Below, in pieces: positions 1-7,800 of a stretch of DNA of 16,510 bases (position 1 is the first letter of the stretch; each line of letters opens with the position of its first letter). The notes below the pieces were generated by a model. It had not been told where the DNA came from and made no database searches. It saw only the letters and a program-made list of their open reading frames with translations. This stretch comes from Candidatus Omnitrophica bacterium CG1_02_40_15. GTDB taxonomy: Bacteria > Omnitrophota > Gorgyraeia > Gorgyraeales > Gorgyraeaceae. The position numbers and the translations under genes were made by a program. The stretch lies in assembly GCA_001871815.1 (NCBI GenBank), contig MNVP01000082.1, positions 1 to 16,510 of the forward strand, given 5' to 3'.

Positions 1-1
1 T

Positions 2-169
2 GGACACTGCTCACCAGAGGGATGCTTTATCAGCCCGGATATTGCTCTTTTGAAGATTTGTCAAAGATCGGATAAATATTTAGGCTCTCACTTGAGCCAG
101 TTCAAACGATCTAAAGTAGAGACATATAAAACCATTGCCAATTTTACTCACAGACTTTTTGTCTCTTGA
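2..169 (+). CDS. Possible 3' end of an unidentified gene running in from the left edge
   Basis: One plus-strand frame is open from base 2 for 55 codons and ends at a TGA at 167-169. The peptide has mixed composition, including the stretches ISPDIALLKICQRSDKYLG and RSKVETYKTIANFTH, which looks plausible for a protein but which I do not recognise. If real it would be the C-terminus of a gene converging on the YchF-like gene. The other two plus-strand frames close early. With no start visible and no family match this is weak; it could be a chance open frame. Confidence 0.25.
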   Translation, partial: GHCSPEGCFISPDIALLKICQRSDKYLGSHLSQFKRSKVETYKTIANFTHRLFVS

Positions 170-220
170 GAAAGAAGAAATTTTGTTATTTTTCATCTTG
201 ACATATTACCGCACTACTTT

Positions 221-271
221 TTAGCGTTTAGCGTAGAGCGTATAGCGAATAGAAAAACTATACGCTCTCTA
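221..271. repeat. Heptad AGCG repeat with inverted arms, copy A
   Basis: The sequence runs as heptamers TTTAGCG (or close), TTTAGCG, TAGAGCG, TATAGCG, and then folds back: AGAGCGTATAG at 235-245 is the reverse complement of CTATACGCTCT at 258-268, with an A-rich loop. The same heptamers occur at 8050-8123. It is not followed by a T-run on either strand, so it is not a standard intrinsic terminator. It looks like a dispersed palindromic element. Confidence 0.75.
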
Positions 272-274
272 CCC

Positions 275-315
275 AACAACCATACAAATTGACAATGTCA
301 GTTTGTATGGTTGTT
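275..315. repeat. 41-bp palindrome, copy 1
   Basis: Arms of 20 bases at 275-294 and 296-315 flank a single central base, with one imperfect pair. The ends are AACAAC and GTTGTT and the centre contains TTGACAATGTCA. The last base overlaps the TAA stop (315-317) of the YchF-like gene. Copy 2 of the same length lies at 2378-2418. No T-tract follows in either direction, so terminator function is possible but not shown. Confidence 0.8.
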
Positions 316-1322
316 TAGATGTTGAAGCGAATGTTTAACATGTCGCCGTCTTTAACAATATATTCTTTTCCCTCTATCTTCAATAATCCTGCCTCGCGCA
401 CCTTCTGCATATTGCCAGCGCACTTAATAAAATCCTCGTAATTCACGACCTCTGCCCTGATAAAACCCCTCTTTATATCAGAATGTATCTTGCCTGCAGC
501 CTCTATGATGCTCAGGCCCGATTCCAGATGCCAGCCTGTTGTATCTTTGTCTCCTGCCGTAAAAAACGTGAGGAGATTCAATTCCTTGCATATTAATTTT
601 GACATATTTTCCCTGAAATTATATCCAGAGCCCATCTCTTTAGAAAATTGGCCGCGTTCCTCTGGTTTTAATTCCAAAATCTCAAGCTCTGTCTTGCCGA
701 AAAATCTTATGCAGCTCAAGCCCATTGAAGAACAATATTCCTCAACCTGGCTTATCTTATCCATATTTATCCCTTCTTCTAGATTTATAACGCCAACTAT
801 GGGCCTGAGGCTTATAAATGAAAAACCGGAAAAAAGTTTCAGCTCGTCCTTAGTCAACCCTATATTACGCAGAAGTTTTGAGTTTTCAAGAGAATTCTGG
901 CATTTTTTTAACAGCCTCATAACGCTTTCTATGTCAGTCTTGATTTTCATTCTTTCTTTCTCTATTTTAGTAATCCTATTTTGTATAGCCTCCAGATCGG
1001 CAAGAATAATGTCCATCATATACCCTTCCAGGTCTTTTTTAGGGTTTTCGCTGAAAAATGCGTTTGCTACGCATATAAACAGGTCTATATTGTTCAGCTT
1101 GGAATATTCCTTGCCTGTAAAGCCTGCGCTTGAACCAATGTCCAGGAAAGCTGTTTCAGGATATACTTTTTTCTTTGAGGAAAAGATACCGCTAAGTTTT
1201 TCTATGCGGCTATCCATAAATTTAAACATGCCTATATCGCCGGTAATATTAGCAGATTGCAGCAATACCTTGAATATGGTTGTTTTTCCGGACTGCGCCG
1301 GACCAATTATGCCAATCTTCAT
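315..1322 (-). CDS. Degenerate YchF/Obg-like GTPase with C-terminal TGS-type domain
   Basis: YchF-family P-loop protein of 335 residues from the chosen ATG; YchF is usually about 363. The Walker A motif GPAQSGKTT lies at residues 7-15. A charged helical segment in the middle matches the coiled-coil insertion of YchF, and the last ~85 residues (LLTFFTAGDKDTTGWHLESG, then AAGKIHSDIKRGFIRAEVV, ending DGDMLNIRFNI) are classic for the YchF C-terminal domain. The G domain is altered: the region between the P-loop and FLDIGSSAG is shortened, the usual YPFCTIDPN-like segment is absent, and the DIAGLVKGA switch motif is replaced. The start is ATG at 1322, giving MKIGIIG; a TTG at 1331 is possible but would add three unneeded residues. 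There is no clear ribosome binding site. It begins 13 bases after the pseudopilin stop, so it is probably cotranscribed. It is likely a diverged YchF paralogue rather than the housekeeping copy. Confidence 0.85.
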   Translation of the reverse strand: MKIGIIGPAQSGKTTIFKVLLQSANITGDIGMFKFMDSRIEKLSGIFSSKKKVYPETAFLDIGSSAGFTGKEYSKLNNIDLFICVANAFFSENPKKDLEGYMMDIILADLEAIQNRITKIEKERMKIKTDIESVMRLLKKCQNSLENSKLLRNIGLTKDELKLFSGFSFISLRPIVGVINLEEGINMDKISQVEEYCSSMGLSCIRFFGKTELEILELKPEERGQFSKEMGSGYNFRENMSKLICKELNLLTFFTAGDKDTTGWHLESGLSIIEAAGKIHSDIKRGFIRAEVVNYEDFIKCAGNMQKVREAGLLKIEGKEYIVKDGDMLNIRFNI

Positions 1323-1335
1323 AAGATGCAAGGAA

Positions 1336-1998
1336 TCATGCGGTTCTAAGGCGGGCTATTACTTCAAACGTTTCGCCTTCTTTAGCTTTTTTATCCTCTA
1401 TTTTTATCTTTATCTTAACTGCCTTTGGCAGGTCAACGCCTGACGCCTGATCAGAATTCCAGGCATCTTGCCATACCAACCCGTCAAAATATGAAAATTC
1501 CAGTTCTGAAATATTATCGCTCAATACATCGCTATGGCTATAGGTTGTAAAATCATAATCTGGATCTATTTCATCATTGCGCATAAGAAGCCTTTTAGCG
1601 CTATCCAGCCAGTATTCCACCTCGCTGAGTTCAAATACGCCTGAATCCGCGGAAACGAAAGAAATAAAACTGACCCTAAACTTATCTCCTGTAAACTTAC
1701 AAAGAGAATTAGAGTTAATTACTGCTTGGCTTATCTCTGCGCTAATCCTGGATATAGCGTTTCTTGCATTCTGATAACGCTCGCTTCTAGTCTCACCCTT
1801 TTGCCAGGATTTTGAAGCGCTCCGAAAAATAGTAAACGTAGAAGCCACTATCATTGCCAATATCGCAAGGGCAATAAGCACTTCTACAAGCGTAAAACCT
1901 GTTTTATTTGATTTCCGCGTAGTTCCGCGAATTTCTGTAGGGAACGGTTTAAAACTGTTCCCTACTTCTGCGTAGATTCCGCGATTATCTAGTGACAT
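1336..1998 (-). CDS. GspJ/PulJ-like minor pseudopilin with repeat-expanded leader
   Basis: This 220-residue protein carries the class III prepilin motif G|FTLVEVLIALAILAMIVAST, with the conserved Glu five residues after the cleavage site, and then a soluble domain typical of GspJ-like minor pseudopilins. After cleavage and methylation it should join a pseudopilus tip in the inner membrane. The ATG at 1998 overlaps the end of the upstream pseudopilin by 14 bases, and no other ATG precedes the motif. The leader is therefore about 34 residues, long for this class. Much of it is encoded by a palindromic repeat (1937-1965) with flanking direct repeats; without them it would be about ten to fifteen residues, rich in Lys/Arg and normal. 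Assignment to GspJ rather than another PulG/PilW-like protein is by size and motif only. Confidence 0.85.
   Translation of the reverse strand: MSLDNRGIYAEVGNSFKPFPTEIRGTTRKSNKTGFTLVEVLIALAILAMIVASTFTIFRSASKSWQKGETRSERYQNARNAISRISAEISQAVINSNSLCKFTGDKFRVSFISFVSADSGVFELSEVEYWLDSAKRLLMRNDEIDPDYDFTTYSHSDVLSDNISELEFSYFDGLVWQDAWNSDQASGVDLPKAVKIKIKIEDKKAKEGETFEVIARLRTA
1917..1983. repeat. GTAGGG-family palindrome flanked by near-identical direct repeats, inside a pseudopilin leader
   Basis: GTAGGGAACGGTTT (1937-1950) and AAACTGTTCCCTAC (1952-1965) form a 14+1+14 hairpin with one imperfect pair. It is bracketed by GCGTAGTTCCGCG (1917-1929) and GCGTAGATTCCGCG (1970-1983), a direct repeat differing by one inserted base and spaced 53-54 bases apart. 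The whole lies in frame within the pseudopilin gene. Related palindromes are at 8351-8379 and 8445-8472. Confidence 0.85.
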
Positions 1999-2368
1999 AC
2001 GTAATAAACTCTTTTGATCTTGTGGTATTTCGTTCAGGCCAGGTTACAGTCACGATAACCTTTCTCATATCGCCGCTTGAGGCTACTCCCTCTAGCGAAA
2101 TATTATCTATCTTTATAGCCCACTCAAAATCTCCGTCTTTTCCTGAAAGAGGTATCTTGGGAGGAAGCTCCGTTATCGCATCAAACCCAGCCAGTTTAAC
2201 ATCTTCTATTTTATTCTGCGCCAGAAAAGATGCCTTTGTCATCATGCCTGCGCGCTGTGACGCCCTCAAGCCAATAGGAAATATCTGCAATACTCCCACT
2301 AAACCAACAGACAATACAGCTATTGCGATAATCAATTCCAGCAGCGAAAAACCCTTTTTATTATTCAT
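1985..2368 (-). CDS. GspI/PilV-like minor pseudopilin
   Basis: Protein of 127 residues starting MNNKKG|FSLLELIIAIAVLSVGLVG, a textbook short basic leader, prepilin peptidase site and hydrophobic helix with Glu at position 5 of the mature form. The following QIFPIGLRASQRAG and LAQNKIEDVKLAGFD segments resemble GspI/PilV minor pseudopilins. I chose the ATG at 2368 rather than the upstream one at 2398, because the latter lies inside a 41-bp palindrome and would add ten residues that break the normal leader. The ribosome binding site is weak. The downstream pseudopilin overlaps its end, so translation is probably coupled. Confidence 0.87.
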   Translation of the reverse strand: MNNKKGFSLLELIIAIAVLSVGLVGVLQIFPIGLRASQRAGMMTKASFLAQNKIEDVKLAGFDAITELPPKIPLSGKDGDFEWAIKIDNISLEGVASSGDMRKVIVTVTWPERNTTRSKEFITYVTR

Positions 2369-2377
2369 AATATTCCA

Positions 2378-2418
2378 AACAACTTGACATTTTAACAATG
2401 TTAAAATGTCAAGTTGTT
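2378..2418. repeat. 41-bp palindrome, copy 2
   Basis: Perfect 19-base arms (2378-2396 and 2400-2418) around a 3-base loop, again with AACAAC...GTTGTT ends and a TTAACAATGTTA centre. It fills the gap between the GspF-like stop (2424) and the pseudopilin start (2368). In the minus direction it is followed only by a short T-run (GTTGTTTGG), so termination would be weak at best. Confidence 0.85.
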
Positions 2419-2423
2419 GCGAA

Positions 2424-3503
2424 TTACTCGATAAGTTTTGCCAGTGAAAACAGCGGCATAAACATTGAAACTACGATAAATCCTACAACAAGGCCCATGA
2501 AAACTATAAGCAGAGGTTCCAGAAGAGAGGTAAGGCCGCTTACTGCAACATCCACCTCATCTTCAAAATTATCCGCAATCTGCATTAGCATCTTTGCCAA
2601 ATTCCCTGTTTCTTCGCCTATATTTACCATTTTTGTAACAAGCGGGGGAAAAGCCTTGCTTGCCTCCATAGGCCCTGATACGCTTTCTCCCTCTTTGATG
2701 CTATCCCGCACATGGATAACTGCTCTGGCAATAAATTCATTTCCTATTGTATCTCTCACTGTCTGAAGCGCAGCGAGTATCGGAACTCCGCTTGAAAGCA
2801 ATGTCCCTAGAGTCCTTGAAAATCTTGCGACGCTGACTTGCTGCACTAAATTTCCTACAACAGGGATATGCAGTTTTAGCTTATCAATTATCAATTTTCT
2901 ATCAGGATTTTTTATAATTGCCTTATATATCGCAATTATAGCTACGGGCAGAAAAGGTATAAGAAACCATATGCGCCTGGTGATCTCGCTTATGACAATC
3001 AATATCCTGGTAGGAAGCGGCAGGCTTCCTCCAAGCTCTGAAAACATATTTGTAAAAGTAGGTATTACAAACACCATCAGCATTATTAGTATGAGAACTG
3101 CGACTATCATTACAAACATTGGATACATAAGCGCTGACTTTACCTTATCCCTCAACTTCTGCGTCTTATCCAAAAACTCAGACAAACGCTTAAGTATGTC
3201 TTCGAGCATACCTCCCAGCTCTCCCGCCTTTATCATATTTATATAAAAATCAGGGAATACTTTCGGAAAGCGAGCTAGAGCTTCTGAAAAATTGGAACCG
3301 CTTTCCACTTCATCTGCTATTGATTTTATAACGCTTTTTAAAGCCCCTGGCTCCAGTTGATCATGCAATGTCCTGAGGGCTTTTACAAGAGGTAGGCCTG
3401 CTGCTATAAGCGTGGCAAGCTGCCTGGTAAATAATACGAGAGATTTTGTGCTTACCTTTTTCTTGAAGTCTAATATTGCCAAAAATTTCGAAAAGTCCAT
3501 CAT
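2424..3503 (-). CDS. Type II secretion / type IV pilus inner-membrane platform protein (GspF/PilC family)
   Basis: This 359-residue protein has the two repeated helical T2SSF domains. The first begins near residue 20 (FTRQLATLIAAGLPLVKAL) and ends before a strongly hydrophobic segment around 125-155. The second repeats the pattern (VARFSRTLGTLLSSGVPILA) and ends in a C-terminal membrane helix (LLIVFMGLVVGFIVVSMF). Family members link the assembly ATPase to the growing pilus or pseudopilus. It is shorter than the usual ~400 residues, lacking the N-terminal segment seen in many GspF proteins. Two tandem ATGs (3503 and 3500) follow directly on the stop of the upstream coiled-coil gene, so translation is probably coupled. 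The ATPase partner is not in the window. Confidence 0.93.
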   Translation of the reverse strand: MMDFSKFLAILDFKKKVSTKSLVLFTRQLATLIAAGLPLVKALRTLHDQLEPGALKSVIKSIADEVESGSNFSEALARFPKVFPDFYINMIKAGELGGMLEDILKRLSEFLDKTQKLRDKVKSALMYPMFVMIVAVLILIMLMVFVIPTFTNMFSELGGSLPLPTRILIVISEITRRIWFLIPFLPVAIIAIYKAIIKNPDRKLIIDKLKLHIPVVGNLVQQVSVARFSRTLGTLLSSGVPILAALQTVRDTIGNEFIARAVIHVRDSIKEGESVSGPMEASKAFPPLVTKMVNIGEETGNLAKMLMQIADNFEDEVDVAVSGLTSLLEPLLIVFMGLVVGFIVVSMFMPLFSLAKLIE

Positions 3504-4682
3504 TCATCTTTTTACAACAGTATCATTGATTTCTATAGTCAGGCCTTCTTTTAGATCCTTAATATCGGCTGCGGCAATTCTGTCGCGCGTCTGTATAATC
3601 TCTACTGAGCCAAGAAATGTTTCTCCCCTGTAAACATTAAACTTATTCCCTATATCAATCCCATCCTGCTTGCCAAGATCTATGACAACAAAATTATGTT
3701 CCTTGTTGACTGTAACAATCCTGCCTTTTAATTCCAGCTTTTCTCCCAGCCGCTCCAAAGAAGGGGTTGTAAGCTTGGCTATTTTCTGGGCGCGGATAGG
3801 AGGCAAGTCTACTTCTTCAGGGCTATGATAAGCCTCTGCCCTTGCCTCTTGAGATTTAACCACGCTTTCCTGAAGCGCAATTTTAAATTTATTTATTTCC
3901 TGATTTTTATATTCCACATCGCTTTCAAGCCTGGCGAGTTTTGCCTTCATGCCTTCTTTTTCAACAAGGAGGCCATTATATTCCTTCGCTATATCTTCAA
4001 GTTCTGATATCCTGGACTTAAGCGCATTATTCTCCATCGCAATTGTCTCTGACATTCTCTTGTCATCTTTATTTACATCCTTTTCTCTAAAAAGGTCATT
4101 GCTTATAATTTGCGCTACCTGTTCAGAATCCTTTAGCCTTTGCTCAACTAAATTTTTCTCTTCCTGTAACTTGGCAAGCCTTAGATCCTTATCCACGCTT
4201 TCAGCCTTTAACCTGGATATAGCCTGATTCTTTGGCTCTATCTCATTTTTTAATCTTTCCATCTCCACTTCCAAACCAACCTTCTGTTTAATAAGGTTTG
4301 CGACAAACATATCTGATTCCATTTCTCTCAATCTCTTTTCAAGAAACGCTTTTCCTTTTTTGACGCTCGCAAGCTCTCTCTTCAAACCATCCCTTTCGCT
4401 AACCGCTATTTCGTGTTCAGACCTCAGGCCAGCGTGGCTTGCCTCCAGGGCGTTAAATCTCTCTTCTATGGACTGTAATTTTGACTTTAATTCTGTCTTT
4501 TCCCTGGTTGCCAGCGTAAGCTCTGTGTTTAGTTTGTCCATAGTGGCCTTAAATAATTCTTCCAGATTCGTATATTCATTATAAAGTTTTTCCTTTGAAA
4601 GAAAAAACCAAGCTGTGCTGAAACTGCTTAACACTACCAACGCTACTAATACCCATAGTATAGAACGCAGTGTCCTATCCAT
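3504..4682 (-). CDS. Membrane-anchored coiled-coil protein, function unknown
   Basis: A 392-residue protein with one N-terminal membrane helix (ILWVLVALVVLSSFSTAWFF, residues about 9-28). Next comes a long, highly charged heptad-patterned region to about residue 290, and then a small globular domain of mostly beta character (about 315-392, with GRIVTVNKEHNFVVIDLG and GNKFNVYRGETFLGSVEI). The end domain looks like a small beta-barrel of the kind found at the C-terminus of some envelope proteins, but I cannot name it firmly. The start has a strong ribosome binding site (GGAGG seven bases before ATG). It abuts gspF with no gap, which suggests a scaffold role in the secretion/pilus cluster, perhaps in place of GspL/M-type proteins. 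That role is inference. Confidence 0.8.
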   Translation of the reverse strand: MDRTLRSILWVLVALVVLSSFSTAWFFLSKEKLYNEYTNLEELFKATMDKLNTELTLATREKTELKSKLQSIEERFNALEASHAGLRSEHEIAVSERDGLKRELASVKKGKAFLEKRLREMESDMFVANLIKQKVGLEVEMERLKNEIEPKNQAISRLKAESVDKDLRLAKLQEEKNLVEQRLKDSEQVAQIISNDLFREKDVNKDDKRMSETIAMENNALKSRISELEDIAKEYNGLLVEKEGMKAKLARLESDVEYKNQEINKFKIALQESVVKSQEARAEAYHSPEEVDLPPIRAQKIAKLTTPSLERLGEKLELKGRIVTVNKEHNFVVIDLGKQDGIDIGNKFNVYRGETFLGSVEIIQTRDRIAAADIKDLKEGLTIEINDTVVKR

Positions 4683-4707
4683 TGGCCTGCCTCCAAGGTT
4701 TTAATGA

Positions 4708-4768
4708 GCCCCTGCTGTTTCGTTTTGTTTCGCTTTGCGAAAGCAAAACGAAACAAAACGGCAGGGGC
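4708..4768. repeat. Long imperfect hairpin in the intergenic gap
   Basis: GCCCCTGC (4708-4715) pairs with GCAGGGGC at the far end. Inside, CGTTTTGTTTCG pairs perfectly with CGAAACAAAACG, with a bulge between, and the tip is CTTT-GCG-AAAG. It lies 25 bases upstream of the coiled-coil gene start. No T-run follows. It is probably another palindromic element. Confidence 0.75.
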
Positions 4769-4774
4769 GAATTA

Positions 4775-4825
4775 ATCCCGCCCTTTTGAATAGCAAGCTG
4801 AAAAAAATTGCTAAAAGGGCGGGAT
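4775..4825. repeat. Hairpin 17 bases after the second RND gene; possible terminator
   Basis: ATCCCGCCCTTTT (4775-4787) pairs perfectly with AAAAGGGCGGGAT (4813-4825). After a bulge, AGCAA pairs with TTGCT, leaving a loop with seven A on the plus strand (U on the minus-strand RNA). The stem is strong and close to the RND stop, but the U-run is in the loop and not after the stem, so ordinary intrinsic termination is doubtful. Confidence 0.7.
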
Positions 4826-4842
4826 AAGTTCAGTCATAAAAC

Positions 4843-7800
4843 TTACATCGGTTTTCGACCTCTGTAAGTTTTGACCTCATTTATTATACCATACATCTTT
4901 CTTTGAATAAATATTAATAATTGTTTTGGCGCAAGGGACATGTTATTTAAATCTTCGAATATCATATAGACGCTCGGAACCAAAAATAACGTCATTATTG
5001 TAGATGATGCGAGCCCGCCTATAACAGTTATTGCAAGAGGAGACCAGAGATTTGCTGATTCGCTTCTGTCAAACGCCATTGGCACAAGCCCGAGTATTGT
5101 TGTAGATGTAGTCATAAATATCGGCCTGAATCTGTCTTCGCCGGCCATAATAGATGCGCGCAATATATCCCGGTATTTATCAGTGCGGCTGCCATCCTTC
5201 CTTGTCCTGATAAAATTTATCCTATCAACCAATATGATAGCGTTATTTACAACAATGCCTGCCAGCATAATAGCTCCTATAATAACGCCTCTTGATATAG
5301 GCTTATGAGAAATAAAAAGCGCTGCAACTACTCCAACTATTGCAAGAGGAACTGAAAGAAGTATTACAAAAGGCTGGGCAAATGATTCAAATAAAGATGC
5401 CAACACCATAAAAACCAATAACAGCGTTATCCACAAAACCCCTGGCATTTGGACATATGGAGGCTTTAGAGAAAAAGGGAACGCGGATAATTCTTTTTCA
5501 TTCTTAATATTTCTTTCATAGTCTCCGCCTACCCTCCAGTAATAATCCTTGGGGAATTCCATATCGCCTAAGCTTGCCTTTACCTTTTCCACTGCCTTCT
5601 GTAAAGACCCTTTTGAAACCATAGCTGTTATCTGCACAATCCTTGCTTTATTCTTTCTTGTAATCTCGCTCATGCCTATATCAGGAACAAAATCCGCAAC
5701 CTGCTCTAGAAGTATAGGCTCCCCTTCAGAAGCGTATAGCGTAAGTCTTCTCACATCATCTAATCTTTCTCTATATCTTTTCTGCAGCCTTGTAATAGTC
5801 TCTACCTCCTTTGCTTCAGTATGAAAAAGCGTGGCCCTCAAGCCTCGTATCTCTCCATGCAGCGTCTCTGCCACTTCCTGGGTTGTAAATCCAAATGAGC
5901 TTGCATTGGGTTTATCTATTTTAACAAGCCATTCAGGCCTGCCGCTTATCCTGGACATCCTTATATCCTGAAGCCCGTCTATACTGCCAAGCCTTGTAGC
6001 TATTGAAATAGCTGTTTCTTTCAATATCTTGTAATCATATCCATAAAGGTCTATGGTTAGTTCCTTTAACCCGCTTTCTTCCAGCTCCGAGAAATATATA
6101 AAACCTCCTTTATAATGCTTCGCAACCTTGTCTCCTTCCAAGCGTATCGCATCCATTACCTCTTTAGTAGTGCGGGCTCTGTCTCTTATGGGTTTTAATT
6201 TAATATAAATCTTTGAGGATCCCGGCTCAACCCTGGATGTAAACGTCTTTATCTCTTTTATATGCCCAAGCTTCTCTTCTAATTCCTTTGCCATTTTATC
6301 GGTGACATCTAATTTAGCGCCTGGTTCCAGCTCAACAAAGATTGTAAAACGGCCTTCTTCCGCGTCTACCATAAATTCTTTTTCCAGTTTCATCCCGAAA
6401 AATAACGCAATCCCTAACATCAAAAATGCCGCGGCAATCAATAAATACCTAAACCTGATAGCTAAAACCAGGCCTTTTCGATATATGAGCTTTATTTTAG
6501 AAGACGTGCTTTTTTTTAACGTCTTTTGTTTTATTTTTTCTAATGGCTTACGCGCCATCTGACTTAATAAAGTAGGCACCAATGTCATAGCTACGAATAG
6601 ACTCGTTAGCAGGGAATAAGTAACAGTAAAGGCTAACCCGCTCCAGAGCATCCTTGTTTCTTTATTTACAAATGCGAACGGGAGGAACACTATGACAGTA
6701 GTAATGGTAGACGTAGCTATTGCCAGGCCCATTTCTGAAGCGCCTTCTATAACCGCAGATTTGTCCCTATCCCTCCAACCAGCTAAAGGTAAAAGCATAG
6801 ATCTCTTCTTATCTACATTATCAAGCACAACTATTGAGTTATCTACAAGCATGCCTATACCAAGAGCAAGGCCGCTCAGGGTCATGACGTTCAAAGAAAG
6901 CTTCTGAAAATACATAAGAATAAACGTGAACATGACTGAGATTGGGATAGTAACGCTTATTATAAATGTCGGCCTTAAATCTCTCAGCGTTACCAAAAGT
7001 ATCAATATTGAAAGAAACGCTCCGCTTATAAGAGAACTCTTTACCGCATCTATTGCATCATTAATAACATCTGCCTGATTAAGAGTGGCTTTTATGTAGA
7101 TATTCTTATCTATTATATTTTTAATCTGCTTGAGCTCTTTTTTTATGCCGCCAACTACTTTTATTGTATTGGCTGTGGATTCCTTCTGGATGTATATTGA
7201 AACTACAGGTTCTATATCTGTCCTTGCGTAATTTGAAGGGTCCGCGTAAGAATCTTTTACGATTGCGACATCTTTAAGTTTTATAACGCTTCCTTGCGGA
7301 GTAACGCTCACGCCTATATTTTCTATGTCTTTTGTGCTCTTAAAAATTCCAACAGCTCTTATGAGATATCTATTTCTCGCTCTTGGCAAGTCTCCTAAAA
7401 GCAGGCTGAAATTATTCGCTCCTAATGAGCTCACTACATTATCTATAGGCACGTGATGGGCCTGAAGCCTTGCCTGGTCTATCTCTACAAGAATCTTTCT
7501 TTCCCTTCCCCCATACACATCCACATTTGCCACGCCCTCTACCCTTAAAATCCTTTCCTTAATCTGCTCGTCAACAACCCTTCTCAATGTTTCTACTGTA
7601 TGAAATTTGCTTGTAATCGCTAATACCATTATAGGAAGATCAGATTCTTTGTATTGGGCTAATATTGGTTTTTCAATTTCTTTGGGAAGCTTGTCTTTTA
7701 TCTTGGAAAATTTTTCTCTTGTCTCCAGCGCGGCAAAATCCATATTAATGCCCGGTTCAAACTCAAGCCATATCCTGGCTTCTCCTGCTGTTGATTTGGA

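Noticed and set aside
77..194. Minus-strand small frame beginning MKNNKISSFSRDKK, about 38 codons
   Set aside because: No ribosome binding site, no family resemblance, and it overlaps the better plus-strand open frame.
275..315. Palindrome as a bidirectional intrinsic terminator
   Set aside because: No T-run follows the stem on either strand, so it is listed as a repeat; a terminator role is not excluded.
490..1443. Long plus-strand open frame of 317 codons
   Set aside because: It lies antisense to the YchF-like gene and the end of a pseudopilin, both with clear family motifs. Its translation is Ser/Phe/Ile-rich with no recognisable domain.
2369..2398. Upstream ATG extending the GspI-like pseudopilin by ten residues
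   Set aside because: The extension is encoded by the 41-bp palindrome and would spoil a normal six-residue prepilin leader.
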